Positions 33,938-43,370 of a DNA stretch of 64,000 nucleotides are shown here, piece by piece. Source of the DNA: CAWVWD01 sp965662365 (GTDB lineage Bacteria > Bacteroidota > Bacteroidia > Chitinophagales > Saprospiraceae); assembly GCA_965662365.1 (NCBI GenBank), contig CBFIHR010000010.1, forward strand, positions 15,214 through 79,213, written 5' to 3'. A program made the position numbers and the translations under genes. The notes beneath the pieces were generated by a model. The model made no database searches and had not been told where the DNA came from. It worked only from the letters and a program-made list of their open reading frames with translations. Each line of letters begins with the position of its first letter. Within the stretch, counting starts at the first letter, position 1.

Positions 33938-35293
33938 TTATTGATACCGAATATGTTGATCTATTTCTATCGTATTAGATAATAAGCCATTCAAATCCTT
34001 CAAACGTTGTACCGTAACTTTATACTTTTTTGAAATACTATATAATGTTTCTCCTTTTTTGACAACATGGACATTAGGAGGAACAGGTTTACTGTTTGGC
34101 TTTGCTGGTATCTCCCTTATAGGCGGTGGAGTTATGGTATTTTCTTCTTTTACAATTTCATCATCGCCATAATTTGGCTCATCTGGATATATATATATAA
34201 TATTTCCGTTGTCGGGAGGAGTCTGTCGATTTGTAACAGGTTTTGTTGGTTCTATTGTCGTTGTTGGTGGTGTAATGATACGCACAGAGGGCGTTTCTAT
34301 TGCTTCTTCGTTTAATCCTTCGTTCTTGATTTCGGGCGTGACATCTGGTGTGAACCTTGAAGAACGCAAAACTGGTTTTAAAGGAGCTTTAGCTTTTAAA
34401 TATACTTTTTCTCCCACACGAGGCTCTTCCCCAATTTTTAATTGATTCATTCTCAATAAATTCTTCAAGCGAATACCATATTGTTGAGAAATCAGGTACA
34501 TATTATCAGTTTCTTTAACCTTGTGTACTTCTAAGTCTTTCGTATATTTTGATTTTTTCTTATTTAAGAATATATATTGACCAGGCTGAAATGTTTGCGA
34601 AAGCAAAATATCATTATATTTTAATACCTTACGTAATGGAATTTTCATTCGAGCCGCAAACTCAAGCGGTGTTTCCTTACCGCTTGCGATGACTGCTTTT
34701 ACATCATTAATATATAGAATATCTTCATCAGAATTATAGGGTGTTTCAAAACCAGTTTTTACTTTTGAGTTGATTTCGCCTCGATAGATATCGATCGCTG
34801 CATCAATCTTATACAATTCATATAGTTCAATAATTTTAATTAATTGATCGGCATAATTTGGAATTGTAGAGTATTTTAAAGCTTCTAAACCTTTTGCCCA
34901 GCGTTTATAATTGGTAGGTTCTATGTAAAATAAATTTTCAAATTGTGGATTAGTCGCTAATTTGGTTGTGTGTTCGATGTACGAATCAGCCGAAGAGTTA
35001 TAGACTTTATAACAGATTTCTTGACCATCTTTTAATTTATACAATGCCTCTCCTTGCCAGCCATCTGTACATAGCAGTCCAAAATGATTATTGGCTTGAG
35101 TCACTAAAACAGACGTTCCGACGGCAGATTCCAAAATACCTTGTGCTAAGGTAATGCTGGCAGGCACGTCAGTTTCAATCATTTGCTGCAACGCAATACT
35201 TTTATATGTATCTATATAAGCCTTCGCATTCGACTGGGCGAATAGCATTATTGAATTAAAGATAAAGAATAATAAGATTATCGTATTTTTCAT
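33938..35293 (-). CDS. Glucosaminidase with LysM repeats (peptidoglycan hydrolase), downstream copy
   Basis: 451 residues from ATG 35293 (MKNTIILLFFIFNSIMLFAQ, a signal peptide); the longer open frame to 35413 is not plausible. Residues 22-165 are a GH73-type N-acetylglucosaminidase domain: PASITLAQGILESAVG with likely catalytic Glu55, and ANNHFGLLC. Three LysM-like segments follow: about 215-265, 270-315 (VKETDNMYLISQQYGI) and a canonical one at the C-terminus (VKKGETLYSISKKYKVTVQRL). A Pro/Thr/Glu-rich linker separates the last two. The enzyme would cut glycan strands in the periplasm. It is a diverged tandem copy of the gene 128 bases upstream. NNHFG is followed by LLC, not IKC as in the other two copies here. 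Confidence 0.9.
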   Translation of the reverse strand: MKNTIILLFFIFNSIMLFAQSNAKAYIDTYKSIALQQMIETDVPASITLAQGILESAVGTSVLVTQANNHFGLLCTDGWQGEALYKLKDGQEICYKVYNSSADSYIEHTTKLATNPQFENLFYIEPTNYKRWAKGLEALKYSTIPNYADQLIKIIELYELYKIDAAIDIYRGEINSKVKTGFETPYNSDEDILYINDVKAVIASGKETPLEFAARMKIPLRKVLKYNDILLSQTFQPGQYIFLNKKKSKYTKDLEVHKVKETDNMYLISQQYGIRLKNLLRMNQLKIGEEPRVGEKVYLKAKAPLKPVLRSSRFTPDVTPEIKNEGLNEEAIETPSVRIITPPTTTIEPTKPVTNRQTPPDNGNIIYIYPDEPNYGDDEIVKEENTITPPPIREIPAKPNSKPVPPNVHVVKKGETLYSISKKYKVTVQRLKDLNGLLSNTIEIDQHIRYQ

Positions 35294-35421
35294 ATGATTT
35301 ACATTTAAGATTCTGCCGGCAATTTGTATTACAAAAAAATATACGCTATGCAAAGAATAACAATAAGTAAAATAAATATGCAATAATTTAATGAATAAAT
35401 GTTTGTAAATCAATACAAAGA

Positions 35422-36669
35422 CTATTTTATGATTAATTCTTGACCAACATTCAAGGTATTATTCTCTAAATTATTCGACTTTTTAATTTTCTCAATCGGT
35501 ACGCCATATTTACGAGCAATGCTGTAAAGCGTTTCTCCTTTTTGCACAATGTGCGTTATTTTTTGTGCAGAAGGTGGGACGATTTCGTCCAAATAGCCAT
35601 CATTATCATTCGGTTGATTATCCGTTTTTGGTTCATCTTTTTTTGGTGTTGTCCCAGGAGGCAGGGTTTTGACGCCTTTAAAATTCCAGCCTTTTAGATT
35701 TAATTGTGCTCCAGGTGCCGGTTCTGTATTTGGTTTTATTCGATTTCGCCAATGCAGCCATTGAGTTTTGATACCATATTTTTGACTGATATCGTATATA
35801 GATTCGCCTTTTTGAACACGATGAATCTTCGTATTACCCTTGTATTTGGTACGTTTACTCTGCAAGAAAACCCGTTCGTTTTTTTCAAAAATCTTAATGC
35901 CGTCAATCTCATTATATTTTATAATTAACCTTGTAGGTATATTGAATTTTAAACTGATATCGGAAGGCGTTTCTCCTTCTTTGGCAAATACAGATTTAAG
36001 ATTATTAAACGTTGTGATTTTTGTATATTTTCGATTCGCCAATTCATCACGTTGTTGAGGATAATTCTCTACAAACGAAGGGTCTAAATCAGCCAACGTC
36101 AACTTGTCATATTGATCCAAATTATTATTTTTAATAACAGAAAGTAACAAATCTGGATAACGAGGATTCGTAGCATAACCGGCATCTTTTAAGCCATAAG
36201 CCCAACTTTTATAATCGGTAGAACTAAACTCGAAAAGCGGTCCATAGCGAAAGGCTTTTTTGGGGTCTGCCAAAAACTCAGTATGTGCAATGAAGGATTC
36301 TTCGGGCGAATCAAAAACCCGAAAACACGATTTAATCAAGTTTCCTGAAGCATCTTTATCATCATCTTTCAGATAATATCCGTCACCTATCCAGTCACTT
36401 CCACATTTGATACCGAAGTGATTATTAGCATTCGTGGCCAGTTCGCTCTTTCCTACTCCCGACTCTAATATAGCCTGTGCCAGCTTGATACTTGCAGGAA
36501 TTCCTGCACGTTCCATTTCTGCGATAGCAATAGGATAAAACCGTTCTATATACTGTCGATGTAGTTCTGTTTGAGCCTTACTAAGTATCGGCATACTTAA
36601 AAGAAAGCAAATTAAAAGACGATTTTTAAATGTCACGGATTGATTTAGATAAGTCATAGGTGATTTCAT
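35422..36669 (-). CDS. Glucosaminidase with LysM repeats (peptidoglycan hydrolase), upstream copy
   Basis: 415 residues. The signal peptide is at 16-33 (LLICFLLSMPILSKAQ); ATG 36657 (MTYLNQ) is an alternative start. The GH73-type domain spans about 35-185 with PASIKLAQAILESGVG (Glu69) and ANNHFGIKC. LysM-like modules follow at about 225-280 (KEGETPSDISLKFNIPTRLI), 283-335 (VQKGESIYDISQKYGI) and the C-terminus (VQKGETLYSIARKYGVPIEKI). The layout mirrors the next gene downstream, showing a tandem duplication. It should help in cell separation or wall remodelling. No promoter stands out in 36670-37161, an AT-rich gap that also holds a short inverted repeat agtgtta / taacact at 37109-37141. Confidence 0.9.
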   Translation of the reverse strand: MKSPMTYLNQSVTFKNRLLICFLLSMPILSKAQTELHRQYIERFYPIAIAEMERAGIPASIKLAQAILESGVGKSELATNANNHFGIKCGSDWIGDGYYLKDDDKDASGNLIKSCFRVFDSPEESFIAHTEFLADPKKAFRYGPLFEFSSTDYKSWAYGLKDAGYATNPRYPDLLLSVIKNNNLDQYDKLTLADLDPSFVENYPQQRDELANRKYTKITTFNNLKSVFAKEGETPSDISLKFNIPTRLIIKYNEIDGIKIFEKNERVFLQSKRTKYKGNTKIHRVQKGESIYDISQKYGIKTQWLHWRNRIKPNTEPAPGAQLNLKGWNFKGVKTLPPGTTPKKDEPKTDNQPNDNDGYLDEIVPPSAQKITHIVQKGETLYSIARKYGVPIEKIKKSNNLENNTLNVGQELIIK

Positions 36670-37161
36670 TATAAGCTCTAAATTGAAAGTTTTCTATTAA
36701 TGCAATAATCTGGTGTACGGTCTTCCAGACAAATATGTTATCAAAGAGCGAACACTTTTGAAAATTATACTATTGATATGACAATAGTAGATGGTAGGTG
36801 ATTCGAAATTCTCTGTTTTACAAAATGTACAGTACATAAGCGTTATTCTTAGGTTTCGACACAAAATTACCACTATTTTTAATAACAATATAAAGGACGT
36901 TTTTATAAAAATACGCTTTTGCACCTTCCTTTGTTTCTTAACAGGAAAGATTCAATTTCGGAAAATTGATTGATAATGATTTATGAAAAACAATTCGGAC
37001 ACGAAAGGAATAATTGTAGATATTTTGCTATAAAATCATAACTATCTGATCAATTTTTGTACGACCTATAAATTTTCCCTAAAATTGTTCGACTTTTTAT
37101 AAAATTTAGTGTTAGCTATAAAATACCTCAAATTTAACACTTTACACTTCAATAAAATGCT

Positions 37162-37278
37162 ATGGAAGACGAAAAACCTCCAATTCTGGGTAGCTGGAAA
37201 CGCCTATATATGTTTGTGCTCATCTTGCACACGATTTTGATAATTCTATTCTACTTATTCACCATTAAACATCAATAA
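37162..37278 (+). CDS. 38-residue membrane microprotein coupled to a sodium/solute symporter
   Basis: The frame runs from ATG 37162 (MEDEKPPILGSWKRLYMFVL) to TAA 37276-37278. The last A of that stop is the first base of the symporter ATG, so the two are translationally coupled. After an acidic, Pro-containing start and the Trp-Lys-Arg stretch comes one transmembrane helix (about 16-34), then IKHQ. From memory, similar ILxSWxxxY small proteins precede SSS symporter genes in Bacteroidota. A role as a small symporter subunit or assembly factor is inferred. Confidence 0.75.
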   Translation: MEDEKPPILGSWKRLYMFVLILHTILIILFYLFTIKHQ

Positions 37279-38984
37279 TGAATACACTTGATTGGATTGT
37301 ACTTTGTGCTACTATGTTAGGTATTGTACTGTATGGCGTTTGGAAAACTCGTGGAAAAACCGATGTTGAATCGTATTTGTTAGGCGATAGACAACAAAAA
37401 TGGTGGACTATCGGCTTGTCGATTATGGCGACGCAAGCCAGTGCGATTACTTTTTTATCAACGCCAGGACAAGCCTTTGATGATGGAATGCGTTTCGCAC
37501 AGTTTTATTTTGGTTTGCCGATAGCGATGGTCATTTTAGCTATCTTCGTCTTGCCTCGATTTTACAAACTTAAAGTTTATACGGCTTACGAATATTTAGA
37601 AACCCGTTTTGATGTTCGGGCAAGGACACTGACGGCCGTTTTCTTTTTGCTATCACGAGGTTTGGCCGCAGGTTTGACGATTTTTGCACCAGCGATTATT
37701 CTTAATAAAATATTAGGTTGGGATTTAAGTTATACGATTTTAATTATTGGGATTGTCGTCACTTTTTACACCGTCATGGGCGGAACGGATGCCGTTAGCC
37801 AAACTCAAAAACAACAGATGATTATCATTTTGGGCGGAATGTTCGTCGCCTTTTTGGTTTTGATTAATCAATTGCCAGAAGCCGTTAGTTTCGGTGATGC
37901 GGTGAATGTCGCCGGTAAAATGGGTAAATTAGAAGTTGTTGATTTGGAGTTTGACCTCTCGAATCGCTACAATATTTGGTCGGCATTATTCGGTGGGACT
38001 TTTCTATTTTTATCTTATTTTGGAACAGATCAGTCGCAAGTTCAGCGGTATCTTTCAGGGAAAACTTTGACGGAAAGTCGTTTAGGATTGTTGTTTAATG
38101 GTATTTTTAAAGTGCCGATGCAGTTTTCAGTTTTGTTTATCGGTGCGATGTTGTTTGTTTTTTATCAATTCAATCAGCCGCCAGCGTTTTTTGATGCTGC
38201 CGCAAAAAGTAGTTTGATCGAAAGCGGCTATTCCGAACAAGTTGAAGCCTTAGAGAGTCGTCAAGGTGAAATATTTGAAGATAAAAAAGTAGCGGTTTTC
38301 AACTTAGTAGAAGTTATGAAAACAGGCAATGAGGCGGCAATCGAAACCGCCAAACAAGAAGTTAATACGCTCCAAAAAGTTTATAAAAAAAACAACGAGG
38401 CAGTCCAGACACTTATCAAAGAAGTTGATGATTCATCAAGAGAAGCCGATTTTGTATTTATTACTTTCGTGATGAATAATTTGCCGGCAGGTTTAGTCGG
38501 TTTGTTGTTAGCTGTCATTTTTTCGGCAGCAATGTCCTCGACAGCAGCTGAACTGAATGCCTTGTCAACAACGACAACAATAGATTTATACAAACGCTCT
38601 TTTCGACCAAACGAACAAAGCGAACACTATTTCAATGCGTCCAAATGGTTCACGATACTTTGGGGCGGAATCGCTTTAGTTTTTGCGGCTTCGGTGTCCT
38701 TATTTGACAACTTGATTGAAGCTGTTAACATTATTGGTTCATTATTTTATGGAACAATTCTGGGCGTTTTTATCGTTGCCTTTTTCTTTAAAAAAATAGG
38801 TGGTCGAGCCGTATTTTATGCTGGTATTATTGGAGAAATTATTATCATCAGCACCTTTACATTGAATAGTTACGGCGTTATCAAGTTAGAATATTTATGG
38901 TTGAATTTAATCGGTTGTGTACTGGTCGTATTCTTTGCTTGGTTGATTCAAGCTATTATTGGTAAAGAAAAAAATCATTTGTAG
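37278..38984 (+). CDS. Sodium:solute symporter (SSS/SLC5 family)
   Basis: 568 residues with about 13 transmembrane segments. Diagnostic segments: SYLLGDRQQKWWTIGLSIMATQASAITFLSTPGQAFDDGMRFAQFYFGLPIAM, then AYEYLETRFDVRARTLTA, TVMGGTDAVSQTQKQQM and FLSYFGTDQSQVQRYLSGKTLTESRLGL. A soluble insertion at about 310-385, rich in Glu and Lys (VEALESRQGEIFEDKKVAVF...), interrupts the later helices. It couples Na+ entry to uptake of an organic solute; the GTDQSQVQRYLSGKT type is common in Bacteroidota and resembles sugar, sialic acid or pantothenate carriers, so the substrate is open. The microprotein gene upstream is translationally coupled. Confidence 0.92.
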   Translation: MNTLDWIVLCATMLGIVLYGVWKTRGKTDVESYLLGDRQQKWWTIGLSIMATQASAITFLSTPGQAFDDGMRFAQFYFGLPIAMVILAIFVLPRFYKLKVYTAYEYLETRFDVRARTLTAVFFLLSRGLAAGLTIFAPAIILNKILGWDLSYTILIIGIVVTFYTVMGGTDAVSQTQKQQMIIILGGMFVAFLVLINQLPEAVSFGDAVNVAGKMGKLEVVDLEFDLSNRYNIWSALFGGTFLFLSYFGTDQSQVQRYLSGKTLTESRLGLLFNGIFKVPMQFSVLFIGAMLFVFYQFNQPPAFFDAAAKSSLIESGYSEQVEALESRQGEIFEDKKVAVFNLVEVMKTGNEAAIETAKQEVNTLQKVYKKNNEAVQTLIKEVDDSSREADFVFITFVMNNLPAGLVGLLLAVIFSAAMSSTAAELNALSTTTTIDLYKRSFRPNEQSEHYFNASKWFTILWGGIALVFAASVSLFDNLIEAVNIIGSLFYGTILGVFIVAFFFKKIGGRAVFYAGIIGEIIIISTFTLNSYGVIKLEYLWLNLIGCVLVVFFAWLIQAIIGKEKNHL

Positions 38985-39165
38985 ATAGAAAATTAAGCAA
39001 ATTCGTCTTGTTTTGATTGTTGAAAAAGCCTGCACGAGCAAAAAAATGTTGGTGTTTATTCAAAATGATAAATAAATTCAGATTTAAAAAACAGTCAGAA
39101 CAATCAATTATCTTTGATATTAGATAGAAGTTTGCCACAAAAAAGCTCCATGAAAAAATTTAACT

Positions 39166-39184
39166 ATCCCGAGGTTTTGGGACA
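39166..39184. repeat. Dispersed CCCGA/TCGGG palindrome, copy 3
   Basis: atcccgaggttttgggacaa is an imperfect palindrome that matches, in reverse complement, the copy at 53814-53838 (gtcccgaaacctcgggatt) with one change in the arms. It lies between the symporter and lpxD-like genes. Confidence 0.6.
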
Positions 39185-39235
39185 AGTTGTGATGTAAATA
39201 ATAGCACATTTTACATAAAACAAAAATATAAGACA

Positions 39236-40165
39236 TTGAAAATACCAGCAATTGCAGTCACGGATATCGCCGAAATTATCGGTGCAAAACTCATCGGAAA
39301 TACCGACTTAATCGCTACTGGCTTGAACGAAATTCATAAAGTCACGGAAGGCGATATTACCTTTGTTGATGTTGAAAAATATTATAAAAAATCGCTCAAT
39401 TCTGATGCGACGATCATTATTATTAATAAAGAAACGGAAGTACCAGAAGGCAAAGCCTTGTTAATTTGTGACGACCCGTTTACGGCCTATAATAATTTGG
39501 CGTTGCGTTATCGGCCGCAATATCGCATTACGAAACCGATTGCGGATAGTGCGATTATTGGTGAGAATTGTTTTTTTGAACCGAATGTGATGATTGGCGA
39601 AGAAGTTGAGATTGGTAAAAACTGTTACATTCATGCGAATGTTGTGATTTATAACAATGTCAAAATCGGTGATAATGTCGAAATTCATGCAGGAACGGTT
39701 ATCGGTGGCCCTGCTTTTTATTACAAAGGTCGTCCCGATGGTTTTGAAAAATGGCATTCGTGCGGACAAGTGATTATTGAAGATAATGTAGAAATTGGCC
39801 CGAATTGTACGATTGATAAGGGTGTTTCGGGAAATACGGTGATTGGAGAAGGAACAAAACTGGATAACTTGGTGCATATTGCTCATGGTGTGGAAATTGG
39901 AAAACGCTGTATTATTGCGTCACAAGTTGGTATCGCTGGAAAGACAATTGTCGAAGATAATGTGACGATTTATGGTCAAGCAGGTTTGTCAAAATCGTTG
40001 CGGATAGGCGAGAAGGCCATTATTTCGGCACAAGCTGGGGTTTCTAAATCATTGGAAGGTGGCAAGTTGTACTTCGGTTCTCCTGCTGAGGAAGCACGAA
40101 CGAAATGGCGAGAGTTGGCGGCTTTGAGGCAGTTGCCTGCTATTTTGCGTAAGCTAAAAAAATAA
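39236..40165 (+). CDS. LpxD-like UDP-3-O-acylglucosamine N-acyltransferase
   Basis: 309 residues starting at TTG 39236 (read as Met, KIPAIAVTDIAEIIGAKLIG); no in-frame ATG occurs at a better place. An N-terminal uridine-binding domain (1-95) precedes a left-handed beta helix of hexapeptide repeats, about 100-260. Conserved LpxD features are the catalytic His in NLVHIAHGVEIG, then ASQVGIAGKTIVEDNVTIYGQAG, and the C-terminal GSPAEEARTKWRELAALRQLPAIL. LpxD adds the N-linked hydroxyacyl chain in lipid A assembly at the cytoplasmic membrane. No other lpx gene is adjacent, so this may be a second copy outside the usual lpx cluster, as is common in Bacteroidota. Confidence 0.87.
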   Translation: MKIPAIAVTDIAEIIGAKLIGNTDLIATGLNEIHKVTEGDITFVDVEKYYKKSLNSDATIIIINKETEVPEGKALLICDDPFTAYNNLALRYRPQYRITKPIADSAIIGENCFFEPNVMIGEEVEIGKNCYIHANVVIYNNVKIGDNVEIHAGTVIGGPAFYYKGRPDGFEKWHSCGQVIIEDNVEIGPNCTIDKGVSGNTVIGEGTKLDNLVHIAHGVEIGKRCIIASQVGIAGKTIVEDNVTIYGQAGLSKSLRIGEKAIISAQAGVSKSLEGGKLYFGSPAEEARTKWRELAALRQLPAILRKLKK

Positions 40166-40514
40166 GGTATAATTCTGAAGATTTCAAAGCGATGTGATGA
40201 TTGGATAGAAAAAGGAACGACGATATCTGGCGAGAATAGTAAAGTAAATAGCTTTAAAAAACGATTCGAAAATTTGTCTACTACTGGAATCGAACCAAAA
40301 TCACAGGAGAACTTAGTTGAAGATGCTTTAGAAGTATTGAAACAAATTTAAAAAGATAGAAAAGGCAAGATTTGACACGAATCTCATAGAAAGCCTTTGC
40401 AAATTTGTTACATTCGTTTTCAGATATTTTAATATTGAATATATTAGAAGTGCCCGAACCTATCGAATTATCAAAATAATTAAATTAAATACTACTTAAA
40501 TAAAGTCCAGAAAT
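40166..40514 (+). other. Spacer with an unrecognised start-less open frame (to 40351)
   Basis: A frame without a usual start codon near 40175 is open to TAA 40349-40351. It reads ISKRCDDWIEKG...FKKRFENLSTTGIEPKS...LVEDALEVLKQI and has protein-like composition, unlike most spacers here. It may be the tail of a lost gene. I cannot name its family. From 40352 to 40514 the spacer is AT-rich and should contain the protease promoter. Confidence 0.3.
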
Positions 40515-43022
40515 ATGAAAAATTATCTTAGAGTAGTGCTGTTACTACTTTGTATTCCTTTCATTAGTAATGATGCTGACGCACAGATCTTTGGTAAGAA
40601 GAAAAAAAAGGAAGCTACAAAACCAGCTGCTCCAGCTAAAAAAGGGCCGAAAGGCAAAATTAAAGATTATAAAGACGTTATTACCGAAAAAGCAAAGTCA
40701 GATGAAGGTCTATTCACTGTGCATACGGTAGAGGATAAATATTATTTTGAGATTCCGGTAGATATTTTAGAGCGTGAGGTATTGGTTGTGAGTAGAATCG
40801 CAGGTACGGTAAAAGGCTTAAATTTTGGTGGTGCTGGTATGAAATCTCGTCCACAGCAAGTGATTCGTTGGCAAAAAGTCGGTGATCAAATTTTATTGCG
40901 TTCGGTTTCGTATTCAAGCGTAGCGAGTTACGAAGAGCCAATTTACAAATCTGTAAAATCAAACAATACAGAGCCGATTATTATGGTTTTTGATATTAAG
41001 GCGATTAAGAAAGATACTTCTAAAACTGAACAAGGTTATGTGATTGATGTCAAACCTTTGTTTACGACGGATGTCGATATGATCGGTGCTTTGTCTACTG
41101 GTCAAAAACGTAGTTTTGGTATTACTCGCTTGGATAGTAAGCGTAGTATGATTTCGAGTATGAAAGCATTTCCCGAAAATGTTGAAATTCGTCATATCTT
41201 GACTTATGATGGTTCAAAATTACCAGCAAACTTTTTGACGAATACTTTGACTTTAGAAATGAATCAGTCGTTTGTATTGTTGCCCGAAGAGCCAATGAAA
41301 CCTCGTTTGTATGATAATCGGGTAGGTTATTTTTCTGTTTCTACGACGGATTATAGTTCGACTTTGCAAAGAGCAGCGACTGTTCGGATGATTACAAAAT
41401 GGCGTTTGGAGCCTAAAGACCCAGAGGCGTATGCAAAAGGGGAATTAGTAGAGCCGGTAAAGCAAATTATTTATTATATCGATCCTGCAACCCCAAAACA
41501 GTGGGTGCCGTTTTTGAAAAAGGGAATCGAGGACTGGCAACCAGCATTCGAAGCCGCAGGTTTTAAAAATGCTATTATTGCTAAAGAAGCGCCGACAAAA
41601 GAGGAAGATCCGGATTGGAGTCCAGAGGACGTGCGTTATTCCGTTATTCGCTACATTTCGACAGATATTCAAAATGCACAAGGGCCACACGTCCACGATC
41701 CTCGCACAGGTGAGATTTTGGAATCTGATATTTTATGGTATCATAATGTAATGAATTTGTTACGCAACTGGTATTTTACACAAACTGCAGCGATTAATAC
41801 AGCTGCTCAAAAGGCAAATTTCCGTGATGAGGTCATGGGGGAATTGATTCGTTTTGTTTGTGCTCACGAAGTCGGACACACTTTAGGTTTGCCTCATAAT
41901 ATGGGATCCAGTGCAGCTTTTCCGGTTGATTCGTTGCGTTCTGCTTCGTTTACACAACGAATGGGAACGGCTCCGTCAATTATGGATTATGCGCGTTTTA
42001 ACTATGTGGCTCAGCCAGAAGATGGCGATGTTCGCTTGATGCCGATGGTCGGGGTGTATGATAAATGGTCAATCAAATGGGGTTATGCACATTTGGATAA
42101 TGAAACAGCTGCAGAAGATGCTGCCGAATTGAATAAATGGGTTGTTGAGAAAAATGGTGACTGGATGTATCGTTACGGCATGCAACGAAGTAACCCGTTT
42201 GATCCTTCTGCACAAACGGAAGACTTGGGAGATGATGCAATGAAGGCCAGTGCTTATGGTATCGAAAACCTTAAACGTATTTTGCCTCAAATTGAAACTT
42301 GGATCGAAGAAGATGGTAAAAATTATGACGATGCGAAAGAGTTGTATGGTCAAGTAATGACACAATTTGGTCGTTATATGCGTCATGTTCGCACGAATAT
42401 TGGTGGCGTTTATGAAGAGCCAAAATCAATGGAACAGGAAGGAGCCGTTTATACACATATTCCAGAGGAGAAACAACGTCGTGCGGTGATGTTTTTGCAT
42501 AATCAATTGTTTGAAACGCCAGATTGGATGATTCGAGAAGAACAAGCAGCGAAGTTTCAGCACGCAGGTTTAGTGAATCAAGTGCGAAGTTTACAGGCAA
42601 GTACGTTGAATCAAATCTATGATTTTAGCCGCTTACAGCGAATGATTGAGAATGAAGCGATGAATGGAAATAGTGCTTATACGGTATTGGAATTGTTTGA
42701 TGATATGAGAAATGGTATTTTTTCAGAATTACAATCTGGTCAAAAAATTGATGTTTATCGTCGTAATTTACAGCGGGCGTATATTGAGCGTTTGGAGTAT
42801 TTGATGACGGCAGAACAACCAAGATTTTCAACACAATTTGCGGATTTTATTGGTGTCACAAATGTGGACGTCAGTCAATCAGATATTCGTGCGGTCGCAA
42901 GAGGGGAACTGAAACGAATCAAGTCTATGGCTCAATCTGCAAAAGGTGGCGATACAATGTCGCAATATCATTTAGAAGATTTGGTAGCGAGAGTTGATAT
43001 GATTTTCGAAGGGAAAAAATAA
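40515..43022 (+). CDS. Zinc-dependent metalloprotease, DUF5117/DUF5118 type (metzincin-like)
   Basis: 835 residues. Signal peptide to about residue 24 (ISNDADAQ), then a short Lys/Ala/Pro-rich stretch, KKKKKEATKPAAPAKKGPKG. The N-terminal DUF5118/DUF5117 region contains FEIPVDILEREVLVVSRIAG and IRWQKVGDQILLRSVSY. The zinc site HEVGHTLGLPHNMG (His451, Glu452, His455, His461) has the extended metzincin pattern HExxHxxGxxH, and SIMDYARFNY supplies the Met-turn. A helical C-terminal part follows. These proteases are widespread in Bacteroidota and are exported to the periplasm or surface. Substrates are unknown. Monocistronic, with a strong terminator at 43061. Confidence 0.93.
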   Translation: MKNYLRVVLLLLCIPFISNDADAQIFGKKKKKEATKPAAPAKKGPKGKIKDYKDVITEKAKSDEGLFTVHTVEDKYYFEIPVDILEREVLVVSRIAGTVKGLNFGGAGMKSRPQQVIRWQKVGDQILLRSVSYSSVASYEEPIYKSVKSNNTEPIIMVFDIKAIKKDTSKTEQGYVIDVKPLFTTDVDMIGALSTGQKRSFGITRLDSKRSMISSMKAFPENVEIRHILTYDGSKLPANFLTNTLTLEMNQSFVLLPEEPMKPRLYDNRVGYFSVSTTDYSSTLQRAATVRMITKWRLEPKDPEAYAKGELVEPVKQIIYYIDPATPKQWVPFLKKGIEDWQPAFEAAGFKNAIIAKEAPTKEEDPDWSPEDVRYSVIRYISTDIQNAQGPHVHDPRTGEILESDILWYHNVMNLLRNWYFTQTAAINTAAQKANFRDEVMGELIRFVCAHEVGHTLGLPHNMGSSAAFPVDSLRSASFTQRMGTAPSIMDYARFNYVAQPEDGDVRLMPMVGVYDKWSIKWGYAHLDNETAAEDAAELNKWVVEKNGDWMYRYGMQRSNPFDPSAQTEDLGDDAMKASAYGIENLKRILPQIETWIEEDGKNYDDAKELYGQVMTQFGRYMRHVRTNIGGVYEEPKSMEQEGAVYTHIPEEKQRRAVMFLHNQLFETPDWMIREEQAAKFQHAGLVNQVRSLQASTLNQIYDFSRLQRMIENEAMNGNSAYTVLELFDDMRNGIFSELQSGQKIDVYRRNLQRAYIERLEYLMTAEQPRFSTQFADFIGVTNVDVSQSDIRAVARGELKRIKSMAQSAKGGDTMSQYHLEDLVARVDMIFEGKK

Positions 43023-43042
43023 GGGTCGCTCGTTCTTCGATG

Positions 43043-43060
43043 GACGGCAGACGGTTAACG
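43043..43060. repeat. Partial copy of the 7.1-kb element end
   Basis: gacggcagacggttaacg matches gacagcagacggttgacg, the reverse complement of 7193-7210, in about 16 of 18 positions. It lies 20 bases after the protease stop codon. Confidence 0.45.
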
Positions 43061-43101
43061 AAAACCGCTTTTTAGATGAAAATCTGAAAAGCGGTTTTTT
43101 A
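43061..43101 (+). terminator. Terminator of the metalloprotease gene
   Basis: aaccgctttttagat pairs with atctgaaaagcggtt (one mismatch), followed by T6. Confidence 0.9.
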
Positions 43102-43135
43102 GTTTTTGTTGATTACTAAGGCTCGTTGACCTAAT

Positions 43136-43177
43136 AAAAAGACACTTATCAATTTTAACTTGGTAAGTGTCAAAAAT
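43136..43177. terminator. Second hairpin in the protease/prpE convergent spacer
   Basis: gacacttatcaa pairs with ttggtaagtgtc in 11 of 12 positions. Flanking A runs make it most terminator-like on the minus strand, as a back-up for the prpE transcript. Confidence 0.65.
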
Positions 43178-43243
43178 TATAAAACAAAACCCGATTTTAA
43201 TATTTTTAATTTATTTGTACCATGTAGTTAATTAATAACCATA

Positions 43244-43275
43244 CAAAAAAGCTCACCTCTCGATGAGCTTTAATT
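43244..43275 (-). terminator. Terminator of the acetate/propionate gene block
   Basis: aaagctca pairs with tgagcttt around an 8-base loop; on the minus strand it is followed by six T. It lies 96 bases past the prpE stop. Confidence 0.75.
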
Positions 43276-43370
43276 TTGTAAATACAACTATGGAATGAAT
43301 GTTAACTGTTATGAATTTTTACATTTTGATTTTGAATGTTATTCAATATTTGAATATTCAAACAAAATAT

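Noticed and set aside
36697..36924. 75-codon minus-strand frame upstream of the LysM glucosaminidases
   Set aside because: It is Ile/Leu/Ser-rich from AT-rich spacer DNA, with no start context or motif.
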